DNA of 64,000 nucleotides from NCBI GenBank assembly GCA_038277395.1, contig CM076193.1, positions 73,426,252 through 73,490,251 of the forward strand. Reading direction: 5' to 3'. Shown piece after piece: positions 43,278-54,130 of this stretch (positions are counted from its first letter, which is position 1; every line of letters begins with the position of its first letter). The notes beneath the pieces were generated by a model, which had not been told where the DNA came from, did not search any database, and saw nothing but the letters and a program-made list of their open reading frames with translations. The position numbers were made by a program, and so were the translations under genes. This DNA comes from Dryocosmus kuriphilus. Lineage: Eukaryota > Arthropoda > Insecta > Hymenoptera > Cynipidae.

Positions 43278-43690
43278 GGCATCTATATACTTATTCAGTC
43301 GAACACCATTATCCATTTCGACTCGACGTTCGTTTTGTCCTCTGTACTTAACTTTACAATGTTCTTCGTAATATTCAAAATTTTTAAAAAGACTTTGTCA
43401 TGAAACTTAATTGACTACCATCGATTTCTATAAATACAAAATATTTCACGTTAAACTTTCTGAAAAATAACTACATATCTGTTATAATTCTCAGGTATGT
43501 CAAATCCTTTAGTACTTAAAACAAACTTTGTTTTCTCGTTTATATCATTTCATCTAAGTATTAATTGTTTTATCATCATTTTACCAATACATCGACTGAT
43601 GAGGTTTCAGATTAGAAGCCGAAACGTTTTGAGGCCAACTTGAATTCTCGTCTTTTTTATTACATGGACCTTCCAGAGTGACTTAATCTA

Positions 43691-46600
43691 TATACAAAGA
43701 AATGTTTTTTTTTCTAGAAAGTTTTACATAAAAAACTATGCAATTTTCAGAAGATTAATTCCGCAATAGTTTGTTTAAAAATTTATACAGTATGCATGAA
43801 ATTGGAAGGAAAGTGCACTATTGAAAATACAGTATCAATACAATTTTAAAATACATTGAACGTTAGTTTCATTTTCTTTGTAAAATCATCACGTTCAATG
43901 TAGTAGTTTAACGGCATAGGTTTGAATTTTCACGATTTTCACAAGATTTTGTAAATTTACCGTTCTGAAAGTAAGCAATAATCGAAGCTACCTTCAAAGA
44001 GATAAATTTACAAAATCTTCTAAAATGCAAACAAAGGAAACCTAACGCGTAAAACTACTAAAAGTTCATTACTCTGCACGAAGTCCTTTTACAAACTGCC
44101 ATTTACTTGCATTCACTGACATTAAGACATTTCTAAACATTCCGTTTGTACATGCGCACTTCGTTGCACTGGCTATCAGAGTCATCTAGCGGATCCCCCA
44201 GAACTAAAAACATAAGTCTTGACAATTATCCATGGGAGTTTTCTAAAACATTTCATTTTACTCATTATTAACCCTAATTCCATTTTACAGCTTTAATGTT
44301 TTTGTCTATTGGTTAAAACATTAGTGAATGGTCTTGCTTTTTAATTGGCTTGGTCAAGTTCTAGTTTGTTTTATAGAACTATTAGTTTTATAATTTCACG
44401 GGTAACATGTTTGATTCGGCGTACATTCGTCACCGGACTTTCCTCCCCTACTTTCTCTCACCTACTTCTAGAGTCAGCATACTTTCGTCAGCGGACTTCC
44501 TCTCACCCACTTTCTGTCACCTACTTCTTAGTCGAGGCCTCTGTACCCTTTTTATAGGAGAGCGAAAGGCCCGATCGCCAGTTCACTTATCGCATTATAA
44601 CTTGTAACAAATTGGTGATCCTGCCAGGATACACTTAAAAGTCGGGAATTAAATTCTACGGAGTTAAAACAAATTTTCATCGACAGACAAACTGCGAAAT
44701 CTCTACGGAATTCCATACAGAGAAAGTAAATAATATTTGCAAAATTAGTCACTGAAATTAGTAGGCGCTATCCTGCGTAAGGAAATATTAAAGAAATCTC
44801 AAAAGGAAATTTGAAAGAGTTAACAGTATACAGCTGTAAAACCCTACGTGGCCCGTAATCAGAAGGAAGAGGCACCTGTCTAACGAAAAGAACCTGTGGA
44901 TCAACGTCCAACACCTACGCAGCGGGTACCAGAGGCGCTCCATTCCCATTAAAGAACGAAGTCCACGGTCAGCGCTCTCCAGTCATCACAAGATAAAAAT
45001 TCGCTGTAAGTTAACGATAGTAGTTAAGTACGTACAAATCGTAAAAACAATACTTGAAGAGGGTAAATCTCCTTTGAGGTATGTGGAAGGTAACCGGTGT
45101 AAAACCAAAGATAGTTTCACGTCGGGTGGAGTAAAATTTCAAGTATTGGGTAAGGCATGCTTCGCATGCTCGCAAGCTCTACCTTCCCTTAACAAACAAA
45201 AAACCTTACTTTGAAATCAGTTACGTTGTCTTAAGCGACGCGCTGCATTCCACTGTATTAAGAGGACAAAGTCCAAAATAACACGGAATTTTTACGCGAA
45301 TTTACCACCCGACAAATAGAAATAAGTAAACAAACACTACACTAGCATAGTTCGATAAAAATTAAAATAATACAAAGGAGTCCATACTGAAACGGTTATA
45401 AAGTCCCCTTCATAATAGTCAACCATAAAGTAAGACAGAGAGGCGATAAATTAAATTTACAGGCGATAAATAAGGACGACACACTGGACTAAATACTACG
45501 GCGATAAGAATATCTATATCGGCTACTGGGTCACTGGGGAAAATCAATAACGGCGCACGCAACACAAGACCCGAAAGAAGGGGGACCAGCGGTACCAAGC
45601 CGAACTGGTAGCACTCGGTGAACAGGAACGATCGAGCCAATCACTCTGAAATCAACTATCGGGAGAGTCAGCGGTCTCGATCTCACGCGCTCAACCACGA
45701 TAGGCATCACATAGTGTAGAGGCTACGCAGCTGTCCAGGTTTCAAGTAAGATGAGCTAGGCGGAACATCCAGGAGTCACAAGCAAAGCATTTTCGTAAGA
45801 CAATAAAAATAAAAAGGGAAAGATCCCCAAAACCAATTTAAATTGCACATTACAAAAATTAACCTTCATTTATTGCCTACTGGGACTAAAGTTGAGGTCA
45901 ATTAATTCGTCCCTTTGCAGAAGTGTGCGTTCCCTCTCAAACAGAAACACTACCTGGACCTCGATAACCATCGTTTCAATTGCAGGAGACGCATTGAGAG
46001 TGTTTCGGTTTTGAAATCAGTAGGGACGTTGTTCAAGAAAATAACGATATTCTGATTTAACAGAGCCTTAGTTGTTTCCTCAACCAAGCACAATGACTGG
46101 AGCTCAACCAACAAGGCCATAACAAATCACAATATCCTTAATTATTGACTGGAACTCAGTCCTGTTGTCGGCTCTGTAAATCACAAAAACTATGACGTAG
46201 TAGAGCCCAACATGGAGTTTATGATTTCGGAGCGAACTTCCATGAGCATAAATTAAGGAAGGTCTAAATTAAAAGTCTCACTGCCAAGTAAGCGACGGTC
46301 TTGCTTGAAGAATTGTGAACTTTGGTTTAGGAAAGCTCAATGGAATTTTGTACCGACATAGCACCTGAGCTCGGACAAAATGAAGGTTAGCTTAATTTGA
46401 ATAGTTGAAAAAGCAAGTAAGAGCAAGACCCTGGATGTTCCGGGAGATTGGGAAATAATTATAGGAAATTAAAAGGAAAAGTTTAAGGAAGTCACAGAAT
46501 TTCACTGTGACTGGACTGAACCGCGTCACGCCTATATTATCTAACCACGCAAACTCCACTGCGCACTCGTGAATCCTCTATTTCCTGCTTTTTTCTTAAC

Positions 46601-47311
46601 AAGTCTGATTTTGGTAATTTAAAGGCTCCAGAACCCCCATGAATCGCCGCAGAGTCAAACTTCACTTTTTTGAGTCGTCCGCTGACGTTGAGCTGAGATC
46701 AACGGAGAGCTACATTAGCGAGGGCTTCTTGATAAAAACCATTTTCTTTTCCGGGAACTACGTTTAAAAAATAGCAAGGAAATCAGACCACGTATAGGGG
46801 GGCCACCTATTCTCGTTTTTCTTTATTAGTTAAATTAAACAACCGGGTGGTAACCTATTCTCGTTTTTCTTTATTAGTTAAATTAAACAACCGGGTGGTA
46901 AGGGCAAGTTTCAACGTTCTACCCGACCTAGATCTGATTTGTGTATTCGGACTCGAATTGTTGGACAGGACCCATGAAATGGAATTCAGAACAAAATCTT
47001 CAGCAATTTTCAACATTGCTAGAGAAATCTGAAGTGCGAGATCGCTATTAAAACCATACATACAAAAGTAAACTTCCCGTAAAATTAAAATTCTGTAAGG
47101 GATTGGACTGGAAAAATGGATAAAATTAAGTAGCTTGGAATCTCAGTCGTTATGTATCTTGGCTCAACGCGGGGACACGATTCTGATTAAGAATAATAAG
47201 AGGACTCAATTGACCCCCGAAAAATAAGTAATGTTACAATACCGGATGCCAGACTGAAGTGACGAATAGTGACTCATCTTCCCAACTCGACCTCTTTTCA
47301 CCACCGCTATC
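43691..47311. other. 3.6 kb without a recognisable gene
   Basis: No coding region longer than about 75 codons and no known motif. An LTR end followed by a primer-site-like TTGGTGATCCTGCC may be present near 44609, but no partner LTR was found. A 48-bp direct tandem duplication lies at 46805-46900 (two copies of ACCTATTCTCGTTTTTCTTT onward). Part of the region before 47312 is probably the 5' untranslated leader of the errantivirus-like element. Confidence 0.4.
46805..46900 (+). repeat. 48-bp direct tandem duplication
   Basis: The two units starting at 46805 and 46853 are identical by eye, ending AACAACCGGGTGGTAA. Perfect identity suggests a recent event. Confidence 0.88.
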
Positions 47312-48440
47312 ATGCCTCCTCCAAAAATCGCCTCTGAAACCCAATCACCGTCCAAAGAAACAAAAATGCCTGAACTATCAATTGTACTTCATGAAATACG
47401 CAAGAATATCAGCCAGCTGGTGATTAACCAAGACAACATATCGGCAAATATCGCGATATTAGCTCGAGAGAACGAGAAAATAATTGAAGAAGGACAAGAG
47501 ATTCTCAAAATAATAGGCATTCAGGGACAGCTCCTCACAGATAAAGTTGACCTAAATATATTCGAAGTTACTGAAGATGGGGACTCAGAAGAAAGGGCAG
47601 TAAACACTCGAAGACGACAGCGGGAAGAAGAAGTTATACGTAGCAGGAATACGACACAGCATCCGGAAGGATAAAGGATCTTCCCATAGGCTCACCCGCA
47701 GCGAATGGAGGGAATACCTGCGAAGGATCTTATTAAATCTATACATCCTTTGAATGGCCAAGACGACATAGGCGTAGAATACTAGAATATTAGATTTCAT
47801 ACTAGTGAAAAAAGTTACTAGAAAGGCTGAAAAAGCGATAAGATTCTCCCCTATAAATACGTTTTCAGATTTGTACAATCTTGTACAATTTGTCCTGTCC
47901 ATAAAAAATAAATTAGATCTCTGTAAACAAGGACAGACAGAATTGGTGCAAAACTTTTCCCTGCGGTTCAAACAACTAACCACTGAAATTAAATACGCAG
48001 TGCAGGCAAAGTCATCTAACGATGAAAGTGAGAGGAGAATTAGACTCAAGATAGAGGAACAAGAAAATCTCAGTCGTTATATGTTGAATCTAAAAAGGGA
48101 AGTAGGTACGCAAGTCAGGTCCATGAAATCAACTAGCATAGCTGAAGCACAGAAAGAAACCACCGAATATGAAATGTGGCTAAGAGAAGCACAACCAGTG
48201 AAAAACACCGCCCCAGCACCAAAACCTTCACCACGCTTTCATACCACGAACCACTACACCTGCACGCTTTCAAGCCAACGCGTCGGGAAGTATAGGCGCC
48301 AAGGCGTTAAACCAAAGTTTACCTCTCGCGGATAGAGCAAAAATGAATTGTCACAAGTGTGGAAAAATAGGACATTTTGCAATGCAATGTCACTCAAGTA
48401 ATGCGCAAAATTTTCAACAGGGACAAAGCCAAAAAAGGCC
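47312..48440 (+). pseudogene. Errantivirus-like gag remnant
   Basis: The first open part (47312-47674) encodes a Gln- and Asn-containing helical segment (ELSIVLHEIRKNISQLVI). After a broken stretch, a second part (47805-48335) has the capsid-like VQNFSLRFKQLTTEIKYAVQ. In another frame at 48349-48390 a single zinc knuckle CHKCGKIGHFAMQC, spaced C-2-C-4-H-4-C, is readable. Stops lie at 47672 and 48333 and the frame changes near 47690-47800. The structural polyprotein would assemble particles, but it cannot be made from this copy. Confidence 0.75.
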
Positions 48441-48492
48441 GCCCTAAATAAGGAATATATTAAACGAAGAGCTGGAGCCATATCAGGAGGAA

Positions 48493-48985
48493 ATGACTCT
48501 AGAAGAAATAGAAGAACAGATTCGGTACGAGGAATCACCCGAATCTCAACCATATGCGGAGAACTCAAGTCCATACGAGGAAGAAGAAGAAGTGATGGGC
48601 AAGAATACAGATTATTATGCAGCGATAAATATAATAACAGAAAAAACCATCCCCAACCAACCAGCTTTGAAATTTATGAATAAGTTCGCAATGGGAAATG
48701 ATTTACATTACTCAAACGAGGCATGTTACGTAAATTGTTTTGGCAAAACCGACCTATTTCGTTTGGTCGATGCTGATTTCCTAGCTCTAGAGGACGGAAT
48801 AATAGGTCAACCCTTTCTTGATAAATTTAAACGTCATGCTATTACACCCACTCACTTGATAATAGATAACATCAGAACACCGTTAGTCAAAGAAAGAGAA
48901 TATTTAGCTCCAGGAACATAAAAAATATGTAGAATATCTCTTAACGAGAAAGACCAACAAATATGGATTGAAAACCAGAACCACG
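48493..48985 (+). pseudogene. Errantivirus-like protease region remnant
   Basis: The open stretch 48493-48921 begins with an acidic linker (MTLEEIEEQIRYEES). It ends with a segment like the C-terminal half of retropepsins (DGIIGQPFLDKFKRHAITPT). The active-site D-T/S-G triplet is not visible. A TAA at 48919-48921 is followed by about 80 bp of continuing pol sequence up to the mariner. The assignment rests on position and the GIIG-x-x-FL motif. Confidence 0.55.
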
Positions 48986-48999
48986 TTCCCGACGGTATA

Positions 49000-50034
49000 C
49001 GAGGTGTGTTCAAAAAGTAAGGTGACTTAATTTTTACGAAAAAATATTTATTTATTAATAAATTATTGTGCTGTCCCCTTCAAAGTAACCCCACTCAGAT
49101 ATAACACACTTGTGCCAACGCTTTTTCCAATCCTCTAAGCACTTCTGATAAGTACTTTTTGGTATAGCCTTGAGTTCTTCCAACGATGCATTCTTTTTCT
49201 CCTCAATCGTTGCAAATCTCCTTCCTTTCATGGGTCTCTTCAGTTTTGGGAACAGGAAAAAGTCGCAGGGGGCCAAATCCGGTGAATATGGTGGCTGAGG
49301 CATGATTGTGGTTTTGTTTTTGGCCAAAAAGTCACGCACAAGCAACGATGAGTGAGCAGGTGCATTGTCGTGATGCAAAAGCCATGAATTGTTTTTCCAC
49401 AATTCCGGACGTTTTTGCCGTATTGCTTCTGGCAAACGGCGCATAACTTCAAGGTAATACTTGTTATTGACCGTGCGACCTTGTGTAAGAACTCTTGATG
49501 TACTACGCCACGGTAATCGAAGAAAACAGTGAGTAAAACCTTGACATTTGATCGAATTTGACGTGCTTTTTTCGGTCTTAGCTCTTCCGAGGTCTTCCAT
49601 TGGGACGATTGGGCTTTAGTTTCGAAGTCATAACCGTATACCCATGATTCGTCACCAGTTATAACCCTTTTGAGCATATCAGGATCATTATTGACGTCAT
49701 TTAACAGCTCTTGAGCGATGCTCATTCGACGGTTCTTTTGGTCAAAATTAAGCAGTTTCGGAACAAATTTCGCTGCCACACGTTTCATGCCCAAAACGTC
49801 GGAAAAAATTGCATGGTACGAGCCAATCGAGATGCCGACGTCTTCAGCAGCTTCTCTAACAGTGATTCAACGATTCCCCAACACCATATTCTTCATTTCT
49901 TCAACGCTTTCATCATTTACTGACGTGCTGGGGCGTCCAGAGCGAGATTCGTCATTGGTGTCTTCTCGGCCTTCTTGAAAGAGCTTGTACTACTTATAAA
50001 CATTTTATTTGCTCAAAGTAGACTCACCGTATGC
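49000..50034 (-). mobile_element. mariner inserted in the errantivirus-like element
   Basis: The end at 49000 (GAGGTGTGTTCAAAAAGTAA) follows a TA at 48998-48999 and is typical of a mariner terminal repeat. The opposite end, at about 50028-50034, has no terminal repeat and joins directly to the middle of the Gypsy reverse transcriptase. The insertion was therefore followed by a deletion that took the mariner's 5' end and the Gypsy sequence beyond it. Confidence 0.8.
49055..50034 (-). pseudogene. mariner transposase, DD34D, lightly damaged
   Basis: From 50034 downward the protein shows the helix-turn-helix region (AYGESTLSK, FQEGREDTNDESRSGRPS, VREAAEDVGISIGSYHAI). It continues with the first Asp in VITGDESWVYGYD, the second in LHHDNAPAHSSLL and the third in PPYSPDLAPCDFFLF. 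There are 34 residues between the last two. All three Asp are intact. Damage consists of stops near 50007, 49990 and 49866, one frameshift near 49492, and loss of roughly the first 40 residues. It belongs to a different mariner lineage from the copy at 13133-13956, judged by the divergent motifs. Confidence 0.92.
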
Positions 50035-51182
50035 CACAAAATGAGTACAAAAATGCTCCAGAAACATTCCAGTGAATGATGGACCGGGCATTACATGGCG
50101 TGATCGGAAAGCATTGCTTTGTATATATCGACGGCATAGTCATATTCGGGAACACCCTGCAGAAACATAACCAAAATTTAGAAATGGTTTTAAAAAGAAT
50201 AGCCGACTTGGGATTGAAACTAAAGCGAACAAAGTGCGAGTATTTGAAACCAGAGCTAAAATACTTAGGTCACGTTATAACCAAAGAAGGAGTTAAGCCT
50301 AACATGGAAAAAGTTTTAAAAATACTTAACTTTAAACAATTAAAAACAATTAAAGACATACAATCCTTCTTAGGACTAGCCGGGTATTACAGAAAGTTTA
50401 TAAGAAATTTTTCAACAATCGCGAAACCCCTAACGAAATTAACACAGAAAGATGCACCATTTAATTGGACAACAAAATGTGAGGATTCCTTCACAATCTT
50501 GAAGAAGGCTCTAACATCAGCCCCAGTACTAAGATTCCCAGACTTTAAACAGCAGTTTACCCTAACCACTGATGCTTCCAACCTCGGACTAGGGGCAGTC
50601 CTTTCTCAAGAAGGACACCCATGCCTCTTCATTTCGAGAACCCTTAACAAGGCAGAGGAGAACTATACCACGAGCGAAAAAGAACTTTTTGCAATCGTTT
50701 GGGCTATAAAACATCTTAGCTAGTACCTCCTTGGTAACGAGTTCAGGATCCAAACGGATCATAAAGCTTTAGTCTCACTCCACAATGTGAAGGATCCAAG
50801 CTCAATGCTAGACCGATGGAGGCTTAGACTGGAAGAATATTAGCACGTAATAGAATACATAAAGTGTAAGGAAGATAAGGTTGCCGATCGTCTTTCTAGA
50901 TTATTCCTCGTTCGATCAGACGAAGTAGGAAAAGTACAAGCGGAAGAAGAAGAAGCGCCAAAGAAAGTATTCAATACGCCAATCATAACAGAGGATAGAA
51001 TTTTACGAGAAGAAGAAATAAAGTTACCACCAGAAATAGTGAGAAAGCCCTCATCAGAAATAAGTGTATTCACTCCTGAAACCATCCCACAATTAAGCCA
51101 AAGGCAATCGGAAATGGATAATCTATATAAAGTTTTCAAGACTTGGAAACTATCACCAGAACCAGGTAAAATAAAAACGTAA
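50035..51182 (+). pseudogene. Errantivirus-like RT (second half) and RNase H
   Basis: The readable part starts at the palm/thumb (EYKNAPETFQ, then a stop). The catalytic box reads FVYIDGIVIFG, with the second Asp of Y-x-DD replaced by Gly (near 50125). The thumb and connection contain SFLGLAGYYRKFIRNF. RNase H has FTLTTDASNLGLGAVLSQ (near 50558) and YTTSEKELFAIVWAIKH. Stops lie at about 50072, 50721 and 50841. The first half of the RT, including motif A, is missing because of the mariner-associated deletion. Confidence 0.9.
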
Positions 51183-51556
51183 CCTAATGCGGTAGGAAAG
51201 TTATGGAGATAAGTTCAAAAAGAAGAATTCCCTCCCTTCAATGAAGAAGAATGGCTACGAAAGTTAGGATGGATCATAGAGGAATTTACTAACAAGAAAC
51301 TAACGTTAGTACGGTTAATAATCGGAAACTCCTTATTTACTCCCATTGAAAAAGAACCGATTCAGGAAATGATAGAATTCCTTTCAGCCTTGTTCCCCAG
51401 CGCTTCCGCTCATGCTTTACAAACACAAGAGAGCTTTCAAAGGATGAAAAGGAGACCATCTTGAAGGAAAATCGCCAGAACCACCTTGGAGAACGAAACA
51501 CCCTTGATAGAGTAAAAAAATTGGGACAATGGACAGGAATGGACGGGTAAGTAAAA

Positions 51557-52519
51557 ATGTGTGTAAAGAAATGCCCCATTTGCCAGCTTCAGAAAACAAC
51601 TAGAATTACTAACCAAATGGAAAGTATTATACCAGACATCCCCCTCCAACCTAATGATACAATTGCAATCGACATCTACGGAGCCTTACCCGCAACAGAA
51701 AAAGGGAATAAATACATCCTAAGCATCCAAGATTGCTTAACTAGATATACAGTTTTACTACCAAAGCAAAAGGAAACGTCCCAATCCATTATAACCCAAC
51801 TAATAGACCACTACATTTATACATTCGGAGCCCCTAAAACCATACTGACAGACCAGGGTCAAAACTTCCTCTCTGAAATGATGCAGCAATTTGAGGAAGC
51901 GTTAAGAATAAAAAATAATAAAACATCAGCCTTTCACCCTCAGTCTAACGGTAGGATAGAACGAATACACTCTAACCTAGGAAATTTGATTAAGACAAGC
52001 ATGTCAGAAAATACAAAAGATTGGGACGAAAATTTGAAATTGATAATATTCGTTATAAACACCACCAAGAATGAAACCATCGGACTCTCCCCATTTGAAT
52101 TAATCTTCGGAAGAGAGCCCAACTTACCATATTCTGTTCAGCAATCCCCCAACCTTATATACTCCGCATTGATAAAGAAATGGAGGAAGAAACACGATTC
52201 GTTCTTGCAAGAAGCAAAAGAAAGAATACGAATAGAGCAAGAAAAGACCAAGAAAACGTTGTACGAAAACATTACAAGAAAACACCCTTTGTATAAAATT
52301 CATGACCTACTAAAAATAAAAAACAACGTGAAATTCAATAAACTAGATGCATCATGGAAAGGATCAGAGGAAATTATAGATATTAAAGAACAAAGTAACC
52401 TGAAACTACTTTTCAAGAATAAAATTCTGACAGTACACATTGATCAGGTAATGCCTCACTTTTCAGGAGAAGATGACCCTGATGTCAACTATTTTCCTGG
52501 CGCTAGTTATATTAACTAA
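51557..52519 (+). CDS. Errantivirus-like integrase domain, open frame
   Basis: The stretch is uninterrupted for about 320 codons, although it is the C-terminal part of a broken pol. KCPICQLQK supplies the two Cys of the HHCC zinc domain; the His pair upstream is not clearly readable. The catalytic core has Asp in TIAIDIYGALP, Asp in TILTDQGQNF and Glu in HPQSNGRIERIH, with exactly 35 residues between the second Asp and the Glu (DD35E). A C-terminal basic region ends with HIDQVMPHF. Integrase joins retroelement cDNA to host DNA. There is no own start codon context; it is translated only as part of pol. The frame overlaps env by about 47 bp. Confidence 0.9.
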   Translation: MCVKKCPICQLQKTTRITNQMESIIPDIPLQPNDTIAIDIYGALPATEKGNKYILSIQDCLTRYTVLLPKQKETSQSIITQLIDHYIYTFGAPKTILTDQGQNFLSEMMQQFEEALRIKNNKTSAFHPQSNGRIERIHSNLGNLIKTSMSENTKDWDENLKLIIFVINTTKNETIGLSPFELIFGREPNLPYSVQQSPNLIYSALIKKWRKKHDSFLQEAKERIRIEQEKTKKTLYENITRKHPLYKIHDLLKIKNNVKFNKLDASWKGSEEIIDIKEQSNLKLLFKNKILTVHIDQVMPHFSGEDDPDVNYFPGASYIN

Positions 52520-53756
52520 GGCACAGATCGAGATCAGTCCGGTGAATATCAACTTATGCAAAGAAGAACTTGGGCAAACCACCTTATCCGACGAGCGGTG
52601 GACATTGATAATAGGAAGCAACCTCAAAAACACGTATGACAGAATAGAGGAAATAGAAAAAGTAAAAAACTTTTTATCCCAAAACTGCGATAAAACCTGC
52701 CCTCAAATACATACGGTAGGTAACTTAATACCCCTCTACAACAGATTGAATTCGAAAGAAATCCTGTTACACAATATTATGGGAAAGACGAGATTTCGCC
52801 GAGGACTCTTTAATTTCGTCGGAGAGGTATCCAAAACATTATTTGGAACCCTTTCCCAAAATGACATTGACATTGACAGCTCATCTCAGGACATGGGACT
52901 CCTTAACACTAGGTTAATATTTGATAACACCCTAATAAAGCAACTAGTGGATAAATCCAACAAATATGAAAGACAATCAATACTTCAGGATAAAATAACA
53001 ACTATGGAAGTATTTATCTCTGAAATGAGCGAGGACTTATCAACTGCCCTCAACGCTATAAATTTAGGAAAACACGGGATAGTGGATTCGTCAATAATAA
53101 CACCAGCAATTATAAAAGAAACGATAAAGGAGTTCGAGCAACAACACAAAACTCGTTATCATTTCGAAGGCAAAGAAACCAATTATCAGCGCATAATTGA
53201 TTTTTCCGAGATTAATATAATTACAAGAAGAAAAGACTTATTAATATACATCATCAAATCACCGGTCCTTGCCAACAAAGTGTTGATGTTCGAGAGAGTT
53301 ATTCCTATCCCCGAAAAACGCCCAGACGGAACCTTTTTGAGCATACTGCCTGACCGCGAATAACTATTGACAGGAAAATATGTTAACGTGCCTATTGACA
53401 AAGACCAACTACGATATTGTAAACTAATCAACGGTTTACGAATTTGCAAAAAACAGTAGTCTAATTTTCGGATATACCAACAGAATACATGCGACGCTAG
53501 CTTAGTGAATGCGAAATCAGAAGGGAAATGTAAATTAGGTACCTTCTTACTCCAACCCGAAACCTACATTCCCATAACTAACGGTTATCTGGTTATTTTA
53601 ACAGAAGGTCGAAAGAGTAAACATTCTATGTGCAAACAAAGAAATAGAAACAAGAACTCTATCGATAAGAACCCTAGCGGACCGCGTGGATACAATGCTT
53701 ACGCTAAAGCGTAACCCACAGGTAACACGAAAGAAATATTTAAATTGTTGTAATTA
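52473..53756 (+). pseudogene. Errantivirus-type env (baculovirus F-like), truncated
   Basis: The open part (52473-53363, 296 codons) begins with a hydrophobic signal-peptide-like segment (MSTIFLALVILTKA). A furin-type site RFRR follows near 52800, then a hydrophobic, Gly- and Phe-rich stretch as expected for a fusion peptide, and further on a long helical region (EMSEDLSTALNAINL). This layout is that of insect errantivirus Env proteins, which descend from or are related to baculovirus F fusion proteins. A stop at 53361-53363 and several later breaks interrupt the rest; recognisable downstream sequence runs to about 53756, and no transmembrane anchor was identified. As it stands the copy cannot make a complete envelope protein. 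Confidence 0.82.
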
Positions 53757-53765
53757 TAATTCTAT

Positions 53766-53994
53766 GTTAAAATTGACGTTAGAAAATGATGATGTAGATG
53801 CGAAAATTTGATTTTTCAGCAGTAGAAGTTAAAAACCTTCTTAAACATGCGCTTTGGATATGGCAGCCCGCCATACAATATTGCTTGCCCGGCTGCCGCA
53901 TCTCAGGCGCATGCTTCAAAATGTTTTTTAACTTCTGCCGCTGAAAAGTCAAATTTTTGCATTTACATCGCCATTTTCTAACGTCAATTTTAAC
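53766..53994. mobile_element. Near-perfect fold-back MITE, 229 bp
   Basis: The ends GTTAAAATTGACGTTAGAAA and the reverse complement enclose arms that stay complementary for most of the length (53766-53873 against 53888-53994). A loop of about 15 bp lies at the CCGCCATACAATATT centre. The flanks TGTAATTATAA and TTATAATTACA are also inverted. It lies right after the env remnant. Confidence 0.88.
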
Positions 53995-54130
53995 TTATAA
54001 TTACAATTAGAATATTTTAAGTACTTATTTTGCTGCATTTATTAATTATATTACGAGTTTATTTTAAGATTACTTTAGGATTAATTTAGAGTTACGCTGT
54101 ACCGTAACCATTGCGTTCACGCGGTCCGCT

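Larger units (their letters stand above)
39690..43690 (+). mobile_element. Penelope-like retroelement, copy B
   Basis: Same family as copy A but on the plus strand. The N-terminal part (near 39870-40130, with the ISLGPKFSS-type motif) is present here and missing in copy A. The reverse transcriptase lies at 40146-40944 and the GIY-YIG domain at 42950-43080. A 1.46-kb GC-rich insert splits it at 40996-42453. The two copies face each other head to head across the LINE fragment. Confidence 0.88.
47312..53756 (+). mobile_element. Errantivirus-like Gypsy element with env, degraded
   Basis: The order gag, protease region, reverse transcriptase and RNase H, integrase, then an env frame is that of insect endogenous retroviruses (errantiviruses). 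A mariner and an associated deletion have removed the first half of the reverse transcriptase, and many stops and frame changes interrupt gag and pol. Integrase and the first two thirds of env are long open frames. LTRs were not identified. Confidence 0.88.

Noticed and set aside
44345..44625. A possible LTR end followed by a primer-binding-like TTGGTGATCCTGCC near 44609
   Set aside because: No second LTR copy was found on either side and the terminal dinucleotides are not convincing; mentioned only in the description of the region.
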